Assembly (NCBI GenBank): GCA_021234155.1
Contig: JAJEKV010000003.1
Location: 8,184,413-8,248,412 of the forward strand
Direction: 5' to 3'
DNA: 64,000 nucleotides
Source: Isoetes taiwanensis
Taxonomy: Eukaryota; Streptophyta; Lycopodiopsida; Isoetales; Isoetaceae
A model generated the notes under the pieces. It was given only the letters and a program-made list of their open reading frames with translations, did no database searches and was not told the origin of the DNA. How positions within the stretch are numbered: the first letter of the stretch is position 1; every line of letters begins with the position of its first letter. Position numbers and translations under genes: made by a program. This document shows positions 1 to 17,900 of this stretch, piece after piece.

Positions 1-475
1 TAGTGAGCATGTCGGCTGGCATCTCTTCAGTACACAGATATTTGAGAGTGATGATACCTTGTTCAAGCAGCTCACGAATAAAATGAAACCTGATATCTAT
101 GTGCTTCATGCGTCGATGTAGAACATGATTTTTGGCAACTGCAATGGCACCTTGATTGTCCACATGAATGGTCAAGCCAATATGGGAGCTGATGCTGAGT
201 TCACTGCTGAGGCGCGGTAACCAAATGGCTTCTTTTCTAGCATGAGCAAGAGCAATGTATTCCGCTTCAGTGGTGGAGAGAGCAACACACTTTTGCTTGC
301 TGCTACTCCAGCTTATGGCAGCTCCTGCAAGGCAAAAAATGAATCCAGAAACGGAGTGACGGTCATTGTGATCACTGGCCCAATCTGCATCAGAGTATCC
401 TACTAGAAGGGGAGAGGCAGTGGCTTGGTAGAGAAGGCCATGGGATGAACTGCCAGCAAGTTAGCGGAGGATTCG
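1..475 (-). pseudogene. copia RNase H domain (fragment)
   Basis: The minus strand reads the copia-type RNase H, starting near SDADWASDHNDRHSVSG and continuing through TEAEYIALAHARKEAIWLP and VDNQGAIAVAKN. It ends near EEMPADMLT at the window edge. The domain would remove the RNA strand of the RNA/DNA hybrid during reverse transcription. The frame stays open to position 1. It follows the RT fragment but in another frame, so at least one frameshift separates them. Confidence 0.85.
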
Positions 476-1000
476 TTTCAGAGAGACACAATGAGAATGT
501 TTGGGATCTAGACTGAATTGGCTGAGTTTGCACACAGGAAAGGAGAGGTCTGGACGGGTACAAGTAGCAGCAAAATTGAGTAATCCGAGAATGGTGCGGT
601 AATTGGTATGGATGTGCTGAATGGAGGAGGAGCATGGTGGATCAGAATTGAGTAGAGAGACTCCAGGTTCAAGTGGTGTGGCTACGGGGTTGCAATTGAT
701 GAGGGCAAAGCGGCGGAGAATGTCTTGAATGTATCGGCTCTGATGCAAATGGAGAGTTCCTTTGGCACGGTCATAATTCAGAGACATACCGAGGAAATAA
801 GAAGCTGGGCCAATGTCTTTCATGCGAAACTGAGACTGGAGTTGGGATTTAAGAGTAATGAGGTCATTGAGGTCTGCTGCCAGAAGCAATAAGTCATCAA
901 CATAAATTAGGATGATGAGGAGATGAGGATCGATAGACACTGGGATCAGAAGGACAGCGGGAGAATTTAAGGTTGAGCAGGGTCTGATCAAGTTTGGCAT
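461..1000 (-). pseudogene. copia reverse transcriptase, C-terminal part
   Basis: This frame carries the copia catalytic box IYVDDLLL near residue 33, then FRMKDIGPASYFLGMSL and the QSRYIQDILRRF segment typical of copia RT thumb/connection regions. It overlaps the N-terminal RT frame (897-2009), which shows a frameshift just before the YVDD box. The protein would copy element RNA into DNA in cytoplasmic virus-like particles; this copy cannot make a single polyprotein. Confidence 0.88.
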
Positions 1001-2009
1001 ACCAGGATCTCAAAGCTTGCTTGAGGCCGTAGAGTGCTTTGTGAAGGCGACATACTTTTTGCGGAGCAAGGGAATCAATGAAACCTTGGGGCTGCTCAAT
1101 ATATATTTCTTCTTGAACATCTCCATGAAGAAAGGCGTTGTTGACGTCCATTTGATGAAGGTGGAGTTTATTCAGCACTGCAAAAGCAAGGATTAGTCGA
1201 ATAGAAGGCATTTTAGCAACTGGAGCAAAAGTCTCCTCATAGTCAAGGCCTTCGATTTGAGTGAAGCCTTTAGCCACCAAGCGGGCTTTGAATCGGTCAA
1301 TTTCTCCATTAGAAGTATACTTGATGCGGAAGACCCATCTGCTACCAATGACTGCACGATTAGGAGGCCTGGGAACTAGTGACCAAGTGTTGGTCTCATG
1401 GATAGAGTCAAGTTCTGCATGCATTGCCTGTAACCACTCTTTACGGTGTGCACTATTCATGGCTTGGGAAAAAGTGTGAGGTTCCAAAGGGTGTTCTTCA
1501 ACAGAGAAGTCATAGTCTGATGCCCAAACCGGAGGTCTTTTGATGCGAGATGGTCGAGTTGCAGGAGGAAGATCTGTGACTGTAGAGGGAGGTTCAGTAA
1601 GAGAAGATGCATTGGGGACAGCAGGAGGCTGGGGCATATCATCAGAGGGGGGAAGTGGTGTAGATTCAAGTGGTGCAGATTCTCTAGGAGCAGGAGTTGG
1701 AAGGCAAACATCAATGGAGAATTCATGCAGAGGCAATGAAATAGGTGCAGAAGGATGAGGAAAGCATGGTTCAAATTCGTTGAACTTGGCATGGCATGTG
1801 ACAAGTAACTTCTTTGCTTCCAGGTGGTACAGACGGTAAGGCCTTGGAGGTGATTGAATAACCAAGGAACATGCAGGTGACAGCTTGAGCATCGAGCTTG
1901 GATCTTTTGGCAGAAGGTATGTGGGCAAAAGCCTTGCATCCAAACACACGCAAGTGGTTGATAGAAACAGGCTGTCCGGTCCATATCTCTTCTGGAATCT
2001 GGAAATCAA
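897..2009 (-). pseudogene. copia integrase tail and N-terminal reverse transcriptase
   Basis: The first ~170 residues are a shifted integrase tail and a Pro/Ser-rich linker. From about residue 190 the RVT_2 family is clear: EWLQAMHAELDSIHETNTW, VIGSRWVFRIKY, DRFKARLVAKGFTQ, DYEETFAPVAK, the first catalytic Asp in HLHQMDVNNAFLHGDV, and LYGLKQALRSWY. In the last motif the usual P of the LKQAPR consensus is replaced. The YVDD box follows in another frame. Confidence 0.9.
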
Positions 2010-2259
2010 GACTGGAATGGGGCATGCGGTTCAGCAAGTAGGCTGCAGTGTGAATGGCTTCACCCCAGAAATAATTTGGGACATGCATGCTAAGCAATAA
2101 GGAACGGGCTATATCCAAGAGAGAGCGGTTGATACGTTCTGCTCGTCCGTTTTGCTCTGGAGAATAATGGAGAATAAGGGGAAGAGACTTCACGTTTGAT
2201 CCCCTGTGTAGAATAAAAGTCAGCAAAGGATTTGGAATTGAACTCCCCTCCGCCATCAC
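1771..2259 (-). pseudogene. copia integrase, C-terminal catalytic part
   Basis: The frame contains EQNGRAERINRSLLDIARS, which holds the catalytic Glu of the integrase DDE triad, then FWGEAIHTAAYLLNRMP and LRVFGCKAFAHIPSAKRSKLD, the conserved stretch after the copia core. The first two Asp residues lie in the preceding frame (2090-3184), so the core is frameshifted. Confidence 0.88.
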
Positions 2260-3184
2260 TCCGGAGGGTGATCAGTTTGGAGGCCGTGTATCTTTCCATT
2301 TCTGATACAAAATGCTTCAGATTTGCGCTGCAACAGTTGGACAGAAAGGCGGTGATGATGTATTGAGCTCCTCCTACGGTAGCAGGCCGAATTGGGCCAC
2401 ATATGTCTGTGTGGACAAGTGCAAGGCGGTGGGAAGCTTGAGAGGAAGAGTTGGCAAAGGATGAACGAGGGTTCTTGCTAGTGAGACAGACATTGCATGG
2501 TATATGAGGAGGCATGTCCTTGAGGAGGCCTTTCTGGACTAAGTGTTGAACACGAGACATCCCAGGATGCCCAAGACGGTAGTGCCACAAAGATGGATGA
2601 ACAGCAGAGGTCACAAGATTTGCAGATTCAGGAATTGAAGGAAATCCACTGACTTGATACAAGTTGCCCAAGCGACGTCCAGACAATAGGATTTTGTCAT
2701 AGGCATTGCGAACATGACAAACATCTTGTGTAAATTGCACCAACAGGCCTGCATCTGTGAGACGGCTAACAGATAGAAGACTCTTTTGTAAGCCTGGTAC
2801 ATAAAGAACGTCTCGGATATACTTTGTCATTCCTGAGGGAAGTTGGATTGCCACAGTGCCAGTAGCAATACCAAATTGCTGAGAATGGTCTCCCATCTTG
2901 ACAGGCCTAGCAATGCTCAAAGGATTGTAAGTAACAAAATTGGGGTTTAATGGGGTCATATGGCTGGTGGCCCCAGAGTCGAGAAACCAGGCAGGAACAT
3001 GACCAGATGAGGTGTCTTGAACTGCGTATAGAAAATCCATGTGAACATCTTCAGCCATACAATTTTCACCTTCAACTAGATTGCCTTGTTCTGACGTTGA
3101 GGAGCGTGATTCAGGAACTGGACAACTGGACTGGGAGCAGGACATTCTTTGGCATAGTGTCCTGTCACATGGCATTTGTGACAA
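2090..3184 (-). pseudogene. copia protease, GAG-pre-integrase and integrase N-terminal part
   Basis: Domains in order: an aspartic protease with WFLDSGATSHMTP near residue 66; a pre-integrase zinc region WHYRLGHPGMSRVQHL followed by CNVCLTSKNPR (an HHCC-type finger); then integrase core with the first Asp in LVHTDICGPIRP and the second in LRSDGGGEFNSKSF. The end shifts frame before the Glu motif. Protease would cut the polyprotein; integrase would join the cDNA to the chromosome. Confidence 0.9.
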
Positions 3185-3453
3185 CGAACAATGCTCTTGT
3201 CAGGCCTAGATCGCCTAGTATTGGATCTCTTGGGTTCCCTTTTGGAATCAGCAATCATGAGTTGATCTGTCTGAGAAGAAAGAGTAGCAACCATTAAAGA
3301 ATCAGCTTTAACCTTTGACTTTGCTTGTTGCTGCCGAATAGATTCTTGTTGAACACGATCCAAGGCTGCTTCAAATGTATGATTATCAATGCTTCCTTGG
3401 AGATTGACAACCAAGCTTGAAAAGGAATCGGCAGTTTGTTGATGAGGAGGCAA
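3076..3453 (-). pseudogene. copia gag, C-terminal part with zinc knuckle
   Basis: The CCHC knuckle CHKCHVTGHYAKEC (Cx2Cx4Hx4C) lies near residue 93 and would bind genomic RNA. The stretch upstream is basic and rich in Ser/Arg. It overlaps both the gag N-terminal frame (3386-3919) and the protease frame (ending 3184), so frameshifts lie on both sides. Confidence 0.85.
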
Positions 3454-3919
3454 ACCTTCTCATCCCTCGTGGACTTGGGTGCTCTGTTGCATCAAGATCG
3501 TCAACAAGCTCCTTCATTTTGCAAATATGCTCAGTCACGTCACCATCTTCTGCCAGCTTCAATCCATACAATTGATTGCGGAGAAGAACCCGTTGGGACG
3601 CATTTCGTGATGCATAGTGGTGCTCAAGCAAGCGCATGATTTCCCTGCTTGTTTGGGCACCTTTGACGAGACGGGCTGGAGTATCGTCCAATCCCTGACA
3701 GAGCCATAGTTTTGCCTTTCGATCCTTCTCAGGATTAAAGGCTAAATCTACAACTGGCCCTTCACCATTGAACGGCTCTTGAGGATCCACGACCTCCCAT
3801 AGGTCATGATCCTCCAACAGCATGCGAATTCGCCATTTCCACATCTGGAAATCTTTGCCACTAAATTTCGGAATCGTCCTGAAAGTGGCATGCGATGAGA
3901 GAACATTTGCGGGATCCAT
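3386..3919 (-). pseudogene. copia gag, N-terminal part
   Basis: This starts at an ATG 69 bp inside the LTR/primer-site boundary, the expected place. Features of the copia gag (UBN2-type) domain: FSGKDFQMWKWRIRMLLEDH near residue 19, KAKLWLCQGLDDTPARLV, LLEHHYASRNASQRVLLRNQL and LYGLKLAEDGDVTEHI. It would be the particle-forming protein. The frame ends in a shift at about 3430. Confidence 0.9.
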
Positions 3920-3974
3920 GAGTTAGAAAACAGAGATTCTTGCTTGCGGCTGAGGCGGCTACTTCAAGCGATTT

Positions 3975-3988
3975 GTGGGCCCATAACC
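3975..3988 (-). promoter_or_regulatory. primer binding site, anticodon-arm type (initiator tRNA-Met)
   Basis: The plus strand reads GTGGGCCCATAACC immediately beside the LTR end. From memory this equals the anticodon stem-loop of plant initiator tRNA-Met (CAT anticodon inside). The element strand is therefore complementary to the middle of the tRNA, not to its 3' end. That is the half-tRNA priming known for Drosophila copia. Confidence 0.75.
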
Positions 3989-4492
3989 TGTTGGAATATG
4001 AATCTAGTAAGAAACGAATAGAAGACTAGATTGATATCAGAGGAAATACAACAGAGACACAAGCAGGCGAGCTCTCAGTGATCTGCGCCTGAGGTCATGA
4101 AAACAAGAAAGATGATCAAGGGTACACACAAATGGATGCGTTGTGTCCTCAAGACTCGTCATTAAGTAGTGCTTCCCTTAACTGACTCTTAAGTGACTGA
4201 CCTTCTAATGATACTGAAAATAGAAACAAACAATAGAATCTAATGATTCTAACTACTTCTTGTTTGATGAGATTCCTGTAATTACTGCTATCTTCAACAA
4301 AAAGTAGTGTTACCAGAGATGCCATTAAATTGGTATGAAAGAAACCAGAAGCATCAGCTGTGACTTTCCCTTCAGACCAGAAAATTGCATTGTAAATATC
4401 CATTAGAATGCTCTGAAGCTCTACAACCTGTTGCTGAATTATACAGAGTTTTTTTTTTTCTTACTTGTGGGGCCTTATGAATCCAAGCAACA
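3989..4492 (-). repeat. copia 5' LTR
   Basis: On the plus strand it starts TGTTGGAATATG directly after the primer site and plausibly ends ...CAACA at 4492, giving TGTTG/CAACA ends and ~504 bp. The inner boundary is well supported by the primer site. The outer boundary is a best guess because the partner LTR is outside the window; 4425 (...CTACA) is an alternative. Confidence 0.55.
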
Positions 4493-7386
4493 GAACTACC
4501 CATGTGCTTATCACTACCACAAACCCTAGAGGCCCATGAAACAGGCTTTGTCCTGCAGTTTTCGAGTTGCCAGTAAAGGCTAGCACTACACCCACTACCT
4601 ATTCAGATCACAATGCATGCAATTGTCAATACCTGTTTAGATCACAAATGCAGATTATCAGACGTTCTAGAAATAGAGATAGACAAATCAGAGAATGGAA
4701 GTTAAAGCTTGCCTGCAGCAGCCTGTGGAAGAGGATTATGCCAAACTTGCCATCATAATTCGGTGGGGAAGAGGACATCAAATGCAGACCACATGAGCCA
4801 GCCATGGGCGCTGTATCCGCCTCCAAATATTTCAGACTCCTGTTCTGATTTCACATCCGCTGCGTTTGCTGATGCTACCATTCCCATGAGCACAAAAAAG
4901 CGGGGAGGGGGTTTGAAAACCTAAGAGCGGTGGTCTGCAAAGCGGCGAAGGCGGGAAGAATAACAACTGGCCAATCGGATGCTAAGACCGAGATCAAAAT
5001 CTCGGCCGTCCATCTCAGTTCATCTCAGCCGTTGGATAAGAGGAAGTAGCTATAGTGTACCCTAGGTGACCTTAGCCCATAAAATGCCAAGACTGGACCA
5101 TTAAATACCCATTAGACACCCTAGCGCATTGCTTTTAGCTCGTTGAATATCTAGGCGATGCCGCGAGCTATTCCTTAACAGAAAACTGGACTGGAATCTT
5201 CCATCTTGCAATTGCATATATAACCGATATGGGAGGTATGGTAATGCAGGCCTTAAACTATAAAATTTGCCAAACCATAGTGAAGCTCAAGATCTTTAGA
5301 TATAGCAAACCATTTGAATACCGTAGAATTTGATTTAAAAAATGAATTCAAAGGTTTGAATCAAATCTCATGGTTTGCTACCTATCAACTATTCCTTAAT
5401 CATAACTATTCATGGTTTGAAAATAAGGGGGTTTCACCTGAAAAATGCGGCCATCCTTGAAATGTTCCGACCATCAAACGGAAAGGAGGCATTTGTCCCA
5501 GTTGGGTGTGCATCCAGATTCGACCCCTGCAGATACACCGATATCATGCGTGACAAACCATAATTTCATTTTCACGCGTGTGACAAATCATAATTTTTTG
5601 TTTTGCCATGTGACAAAACTTAATGTTTGTAACTCGTGACGTGTGTGCCAATAAGCTGCCAGGATGTGACGATGACATGGCAAAAATGGCATGATGATCT
5701 GACAAATGTATTTCTGCAATTTTCATGAGATGAGTGGGAAAAATAGAAATTTGCAAAAGTTAACATGGAATATGATATGCGGCATTCCAAGTGGTGATAT
5801 GTCATGCCAAGTAAGCAAGGCCAACAAAAAATGTACAACCTTGGACTTTCATGGGGTGGTGTGGCAATGTTTGGACGACAACACAAGATATGGATGATTG
5901 TGGACATGCTGATTACGCATTTTTGCTAGAAATATGATAACTTTTAACGTCTCATAAAAGAATTGACATGGAAATTTAGGGGGCACTTAAAAAAACCTAC
6001 TTATCTCTCCTAAAAAAAAAGCTTTTTTTTCAAAAAATTAGCCTAGTCATTTTCTGCTATCTAATCATGCCATGTCATCTCATATAATTTTTGCAAATGG
6101 CCACCTTCTCAAAAAGAAAGAAGTTTGTTTGCTCTAATCATGCGACTCGTCATTTCTAGAGAGGCGGCATTAGCGTATGACCTCATAGAGGTATGCAACT
6201 CTTTTTGTTTGAATGTTATAAAGCACTACAAGATGATGAACTACTTAAAGATGCAAATCCGAGACTTGAACCAGAGTATGAATGAAGATAGCATACAATG
6301 AGGAACATATATTGTTGTTATATTTTTGTGCATTAGCTTCCCTTCCGACCTCCCCTTCACTGGAAAGGGGCTACGATGAGTGTTCTATCGAGACACTGCA
6401 ACTCTCGCAAACGACCATTGGATTGTCAATTCCCATGGATATTCCGAGGATCCGACTATCATTGGCCGCCCTGACATTCTATGACAAGATATACTGAGCT
6501 CGTCCACCGTTGAAAATTTGCCTAGCCATTTTGGCCAAAATTAAAAAAAATACGTCAAGTCATCACTTGATGTGCCACCCCATCCAAGAAAGTGCATGTC
6601 ATCATGCCTCATATGACAAATTCCTACAGGCCATTCATGCATTAGCATTAGCATTAAACAAACACAAAAAAATTGTCACTTGCTCCTTAGCATTTTATTA
6701 GTTCTTTATATTTCAAATTGTATGTAGCATAAAACATTGCCTAGATATGCATAAACGTCAACATTAAGGTTTCCCAAGTGCTTTGTCATTCAGCCAGTGC
6801 TTTGTCGTTGGGCAGCCAAGTTGACACCCTTCCCCAAGTCAAACAATGCCAATACTTTGTGAGGCTTCCTCATCAATAGGGAGAGGCCCAACCCCAGGAA
6901 GCAGACCCCAAAGGAGTTCCCGAGGCAGCCTTTCCTGGAAGCGCTCCTCCGAGGGGCCCTACGCTAATGCCCACCCTTCTGGAGCTTGGTTTCCCCTATC
7001 AGACTGTTGAATTCTCCATTCAAGGACCCTGCTTTGAGTAGGTCCGAAAAAATCCAAGATCTGTCCGGAAGAACTTACCAAGCCGCCAAGCATTCAACGG
7101 CCGACAGTGTAGAAACCCAAGTGTTTTATCATTAGGGCAGTACGGACGCTCCGGAATGGCGATTCGACTTTGCCATGTCATCTGGAATGGCAAAATTACC
7201 TAGGGACCAAGTTACATGGTCAGTTTTGCAAAAGAAAGAAACAGGAATGCCCTAACTGCCAGTATTCCGCATGCACCACCTAAGACAATTGCCTATGAGT
7301 GTATTAGACATAAGCTTTTTTGGCACTTCCTGCAGAAGGGGTAGCTGTCTGCCCAGAAAAGTTAATCCCCATGGTAATGTTGACAT
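4493..7386. other. gene-free stretch
   Basis: No coding region or RNA gene is supported. Around 5548-5640 a degenerate tandem of TGTGACAAAnCATAAT-like units is visible. The rest is AT-rich sequence with short open frames lacking any recognisable motif. A GC-richer patch at 6830-7000 is unassigned. Confidence 0.5.
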
Positions 7387-9495
7387 TTTGAGTCCATTCG
7401 CAGAGCCCATTCACAGTTCTAAAGTGGGAGAGTTGCCCTCCGTCGCCAGGGCCTTCGGAAGAGGACTTTTGGGGCAAGCTGATTCCGGGGGGTTTTAAGG
7501 ATCTGCCTTCTAATGTCAACACCTTCCCTCTACTGATGACATGGTGCAAGGTCCTGCTTGAATCTGACTAGGATATAGCTTCTGAAATATAAACCCTATG
7601 TTTGTTAGGTTTTTGAAGGGTTTACGTGTTGGAGGTCGAGTTTTGGTCATTTGTGCTTTGGACACGGTCGAGAAGTTGCAGTTAAAAACATGAAGCAATG
7701 AGACCTGACAGAATAGAATTTGGATTCGTCCTCCACCCGATGTAGCAATTCGAATTGAGTAGTCGCTTTTGTAGTAGCAAGATATTGTTTGGGATTATTC
7801 TGGCTGGCCGATAGATCCAAACTCTATTTTTTCAGTTGACATGGCTCTTCATGCATGCTTAGAAATGGTACACCAAGTTATCCATGAAAATGACCACGTT
7901 TCTGCCTCCGAAACGTAAACCTTATGAAAACCTAGTAACTCATAGGGTTTACATTTTGGAGGTTGAGACATGGTCTCCAAAATAAATTTTGTTATTTCTT
8001 GTTGCTCCACATTTTCAATTGCGACTTCCCAGCCAGGTTCTTGGTCCAAGTGATGGAAACTCGAGCTTTAAAGTGTAAACCCTTCAAAAATAGAGATACT
8101 TCTTGTGATAACATGCTATAGAGACACTTCTCGTGATCCAAACTACAATTTATCTTTCGCACATGATATTAGGCCCTATTCAGGCCCGTGTCAACTGAAA
8201 TCATGCAAAAAAACCTTATCAAGCCGAATTTTTGATCCAATTGGTCTCGTATTTCTCCATCATTCCAGTTCCAAATCATGCCAAATTTTTTCTTGCATAT
8301 TCCTACAACTTTTCTCTGATAGTCATTTCAAAAATCATGCAAAAATTTTTAGTAAAACTCGAGATATCATCATTTGAGTGTGCCAACCTTGTTTTGTCTC
8401 AGGAAAGTGCACTGGCCAAATTTTCTTCCAACTTTGAACCCAATTTTCTCAGACATCCCAGATCCAAATTGAGCCAAATTTTTTCCCCACATCTCGTCAC
8501 AACTTTCGGCTAATTTTTCCTCTAAAAATCATTTGAACAAGATCAGTACAGCTCGAGATATTCAGATTTGAGTGCAACTACCTCATTTTGCCTTAGGGAT
8601 CCTAATGTAATTGATGCCTTTTTGCATAATTTTGAATAAAGATTGGTTGCCTTAAACAACCTGGAGGTTCTAACACACCATATCCATATCAAAGCATGTG
8701 TATGAACTAACACACTTGAGAAGTGTCACCTTGTATATGCATATCCCAAAATGATTCAGTGGGCATGGAAGAGGAAGACAAGCCATATGATCAGATTTTT
8801 TAGGATGCCACAGTGGGAGGAAAATAGATCCAAACCTATGTCCATCACTTTCTATTGCTTCGCGTCTTCAATTGCAACTTCTCGACCATGTCCCAAGTGC
8901 AAACGACTAAAACTCGACCTCCACAACGTAAACCCTATAATAACCTAGTAACACACAGAGTTTACATTTTGGAGGCCGGAACATGGTTGTTTTTATAGAT
9001 AACTAGGTGCACCATTTTTGAACATGCATGCAGAGCTATGGCAACTGAAATAACAGAGTTTGGATCTATTGACTACCCCAAACGATCCCAAACAATCTTG
9101 CTACTGCAAAAGGCACTCTTGACTTCTAATTGCCACACTGGGAGGAGGATAAATCCAAACCCAATTCTGTCAGTTCCTGTTGCTTCGCATTTTCAACTGC
9201 AGCTTCTCAACCATGTCCCAGGTGCAACTGACCAAAACTCGGCCTCCATAACGTAAACCCTTCAATAACCTAGCAACACACAAGATTTACGTTCGGAGAC
9301 ATATCCTAGTCAGATTCGACTAGGATCTTGCATAATGTCATCATGTAGAGGGAGGGTGTTGATACCAGAAGACGGACCCTTAAAATCTTCTGGAAGCAGT
9401 TCACCCCAAGGGTCCTCTCCCGAAGGCCCCTGGCCACGGTTGGGCAATTCTCCCACTTCGGAATTGTGAACTGGCTCTGCCACTGGACTCAGAAC
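7387..9495. mobile_element. foldback-type element with ~575-bp inverted arms
   Basis: The left arm (about 7387-7960) reappears inverted at about 8920-9495. Matching landmarks, left versus right read backwards: GAGTCCATTCGCAGAGCCC / GAGTCCAGTGGCAGAGCC; GGGAGAGTTGCCC / GGGAGAATTGCCC; AATCTGACTAGGATAT in both; GGGTTTACGT and GAGTTTTGGTC in both. Each arm contains modules flanked by GTAAACCCT/AGGGTTTAC. No transposase is seen in the ~960-bp spacer. Arms diverge by perhaps 15-25% by eye, so it is old. Ends and target duplication are not resolved. Confidence 0.7.
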
Positions 9496-11398
9496 ATCCC
9501 TAGGCTCCAACGTGCCAAGGTGGTTCAAATATGCCACGTGGGCTTCAACATGCCACCTAGGCTCCAATATGTCACATAGGCTCAAACATGCCAAGGTGGC
9601 TGAAACATGCCATCTAGGCTCCAAAACACCACGCAGGCTCCAACATGCCACCTAGTCTTCAATATGCCAAGTTGGTGCAAACATGACGCGCAGGCTCCAC
9701 CATGCCACCCAGGCTCCAACATGCCACGGTGGCTCAAACATGCCACCTAGGGGTGGTCTTCTGCCCATGAAACTTGGTCCCCAGGGTAATATCTGGCATG
9801 TTTGAGCCATCTTGGCATGTTGAAGGCACGTGGCAAGTTGGAGCCCACATGGCATATTTGAGCCACCTTGGCATGTTGGAGCCCGCGTGGAATTTTGGAT
9901 CCTAGGTGGCATGTTGGGGCCCACGTGGCATGTTCGAGCTACCTTGGCATGTTCGAGCCTAGGTGGCATGTTAGAGCCCGCATGGCGTTTCTGAGCCTAG
10001 GTGGCATGGTTTGAGCCTCCTTGGCATGTTGGAGCCTAGGTGGCATGGTGGAGCCCACGTGTCATGTTTGTCTGGAGCCTAGGTGGCATGTTGGAGCCCG
10101 CGTGGCATTTCGGAGCCTAGGTGGCATATTTGAGCCACCTTGGCATGTTGAAGCCGAGGTGGCATGTTGGAGCTCACGTGAGCCCGCATGGCATTTCAGA
10201 GCCTAGGTGGCATGTTTGAGCCACCTTGGTATGTTGGAGCCCACGTGGCCTGTTTGAGCCACCTTGGCATGTTGGAGCCTAGGTGGCATATTTGAGCCAT
10301 CTTGGCATGTTGAAGCCACATGGCATATTTGAGACACCTTGGCATTTTGGAGCCGAGGTGGCATACGTGGCATGCTTGAGCCAAGGTGGCATACCTTGGC
10401 ATGTTGGAACCTAGGTGGCATGGTGGAGCCCACGTGTCATGTTTGCGCCGCTTTGGCATGTTGGAGCCTAGGTGGCATGTTTGAGCCACCTTGGCATGTT
10501 GGAGCTGAGGTGGCATGTTAGAGCCCACGCCCGCGTGGCATTTCGGAACCTAGGTGGTATATTTGAACCATCTTGGCATGTTGGAGCCGAGGTGAGCCAC
10601 CTTGGCATGTTTGACACTAGGTAGCATGTTGGAGCCTAGGTGGCATGTTGGAGCCCACCTGGCATGTTTGAGCCACCTTGGCATGTTGGAGCCTAGGTGG
10701 CATGGTGGAGCCCGCGTGTCATGTTGTGCCACTTTGGCATATTGGAGCCTAGGTGGCATGTTGGAGCCCACATGGCATGTTTGAGCCACCTTGGCATGTT
10801 GGAGCCTAGTTGGCATATTGGAGCCCACATGGCATGTTTGAGCCACCTTGGCATGTTGGAGCCTAGGTGGCATGGTGGAGTCCACGTGTCATGTTTGGGC
10901 CACCTTGGCATGTTGGGGCCTAGGTGGCATGTTGGAGCCCGCGTGGCATTTTCGAGCCTAGATGGCATGTTTGAGCCACCTTGGCATGTTTGAGTCTGGG
11001 TGATGTTGGAGCCTAGGCGGCATGTTAGAGCCCACGTGGCATGTTTGAGCCACTTTGGCATGTTGGAGCCTAGGTGGCATGTTTGAGCCATCTTGGCATG
11101 TTGAAGCCATGTGGCATGTTTGAGCCACCTTGGCATTTTTGGAGCCTGTGGCATGTTGAGCCGGCGTGGCATTTTGGAGCCTAGGTGGCATGTTTAATCT
11201 AGTTTGGCATGTTTGAGCCTAGGTGGCATGTTGGAGCCCAAGTGGCATGTTACCTTGCCATGTTGGAGCCTAGGTGGCATGTTGGAGCATGTTTGAGCCA
11301 CCTTGGTATGTTTGAGACTAGGCCGCATGTTGGAGCCTAGGTGGCATGTTGGAGCCCACGTGACATGTTAGACCACCTTGGCATGTTGGAGCCTCAAA
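9496..11398. repeat. 19-bp minisatellite with higher-order structure
   Basis: About 100 tandem copies of a 19-bp unit in three main variants: GGCATGTTGGAGCCTAGGT, GGCATGTTTGAGCCACCTT and GGCATGTTGGAGCCCACGT. They often alternate, so 38- and 57-bp higher-order periods appear. From 9510 to about 9750 the units run in reverse orientation; from about 9790 they run forward, around a non-repeat spacer at 9750-9790. The long Trp/His/Met-rich open frames here are a by-product of a period with few stops and are not genes. Confidence 0.93.
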
Positions 11399-12180
11399 AA
11401 ACCATACTTCCTTAAAAAAACAGCTACCGAGAAAATACACCTAGTTATAAATTAGATCTCAAAAAAAACTATACTTCCTTAGGAAATAACTACTTAAAAA
11501 ACTACACCTAATTATAAACTACACCACTTCAAAAAACCATACTTCCTTAAAAAACAATCACTTAAAAACTACACTTACTTATAAACCACACCTTAAAAAA
11601 CCATACTTTCTTAAAAAAAAAACTTAAAAAGTACACCTAGTTATATAAACCACACCTCACAAAAACCATACTTTCCTAAGAAATAGTTTATTAAAAAGTA
11701 CACCTAGTTATAAACTACAACACTTCAGCAAACCATACTTTATTAAAAAACAACCACTTAAAAACTACACCCACTTATAAACCACACCTCAAAAAACGAT
11801 ACTTCTTTCAAAAACAACTACTTAAAAAACCCACTTATAAACCACACCTCAAAAAACAACACCTCAACTTGAAAAATTTACACCACTTCATAAAAACACT
11901 GTTCCTTAAAATACAACTACTTAAAAACTACGCCTGCTTATAAACCACACCTCAAAAATCTATACTTTTTTAAAAAACAGCTACTTAAAAACTACACCTA
12001 GTTATAAACCACACCTCAAAAAACAACACCTTCTAAAAAACAACACCCTATTAAAAAAAACTACACTTCTCTTAAAAAAAACCATATCTCAAAAAAAGAC
12101 CACACCTTCGAAAAATAAAAACTATAGTCCCTTAAAAAAAACTACATCGTCTCCTTAATAAACTACACCTCCGCATAACT
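11399..12180. repeat. AT-rich ~64-bp tandem array
   Basis: About twelve diverged copies of a unit built from AAAAAACCATACTTCCTTAA, CTTAAAAACTACACCTA and CTTATAAACCACACCTC. It abuts the 19-bp minisatellite directly. No coding potential. Confidence 0.88.

Positions 12181-17900
<5,720 letters not shown>

Larger units (their letters stand above)
1..4492 (-). mobile_element. Ty1/copia LTR retrotransposon, 3' part cut by window edge
   Basis: Reading leftwards from 4492 the order is LTR, primer binding site, gag with a zinc knuckle, protease, integrase, reverse transcriptase, RNase H. Integrase before RT is the copia order. The coding part is spread over several frames, so the copy is defective. 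The 3' LTR lies beyond position 1. Family assignment is from the protein motifs, listed in the separate entries. Confidence 0.93.

Noticed and set aside
9310-11191. Many Trp/His-rich open frames on both strands (LEPRWHVGA, MACWSLGG types)
   Set aside because: They are translations of the 19-bp minisatellite, whose repeat lacks stops in several frames; no start context, no conserved domain, and they exist on both strands.
9496-11398. CRISPR-like array
   Set aside because: Units are contiguous tandem copies without unique spacers, and the context is a plant nuclear genome.
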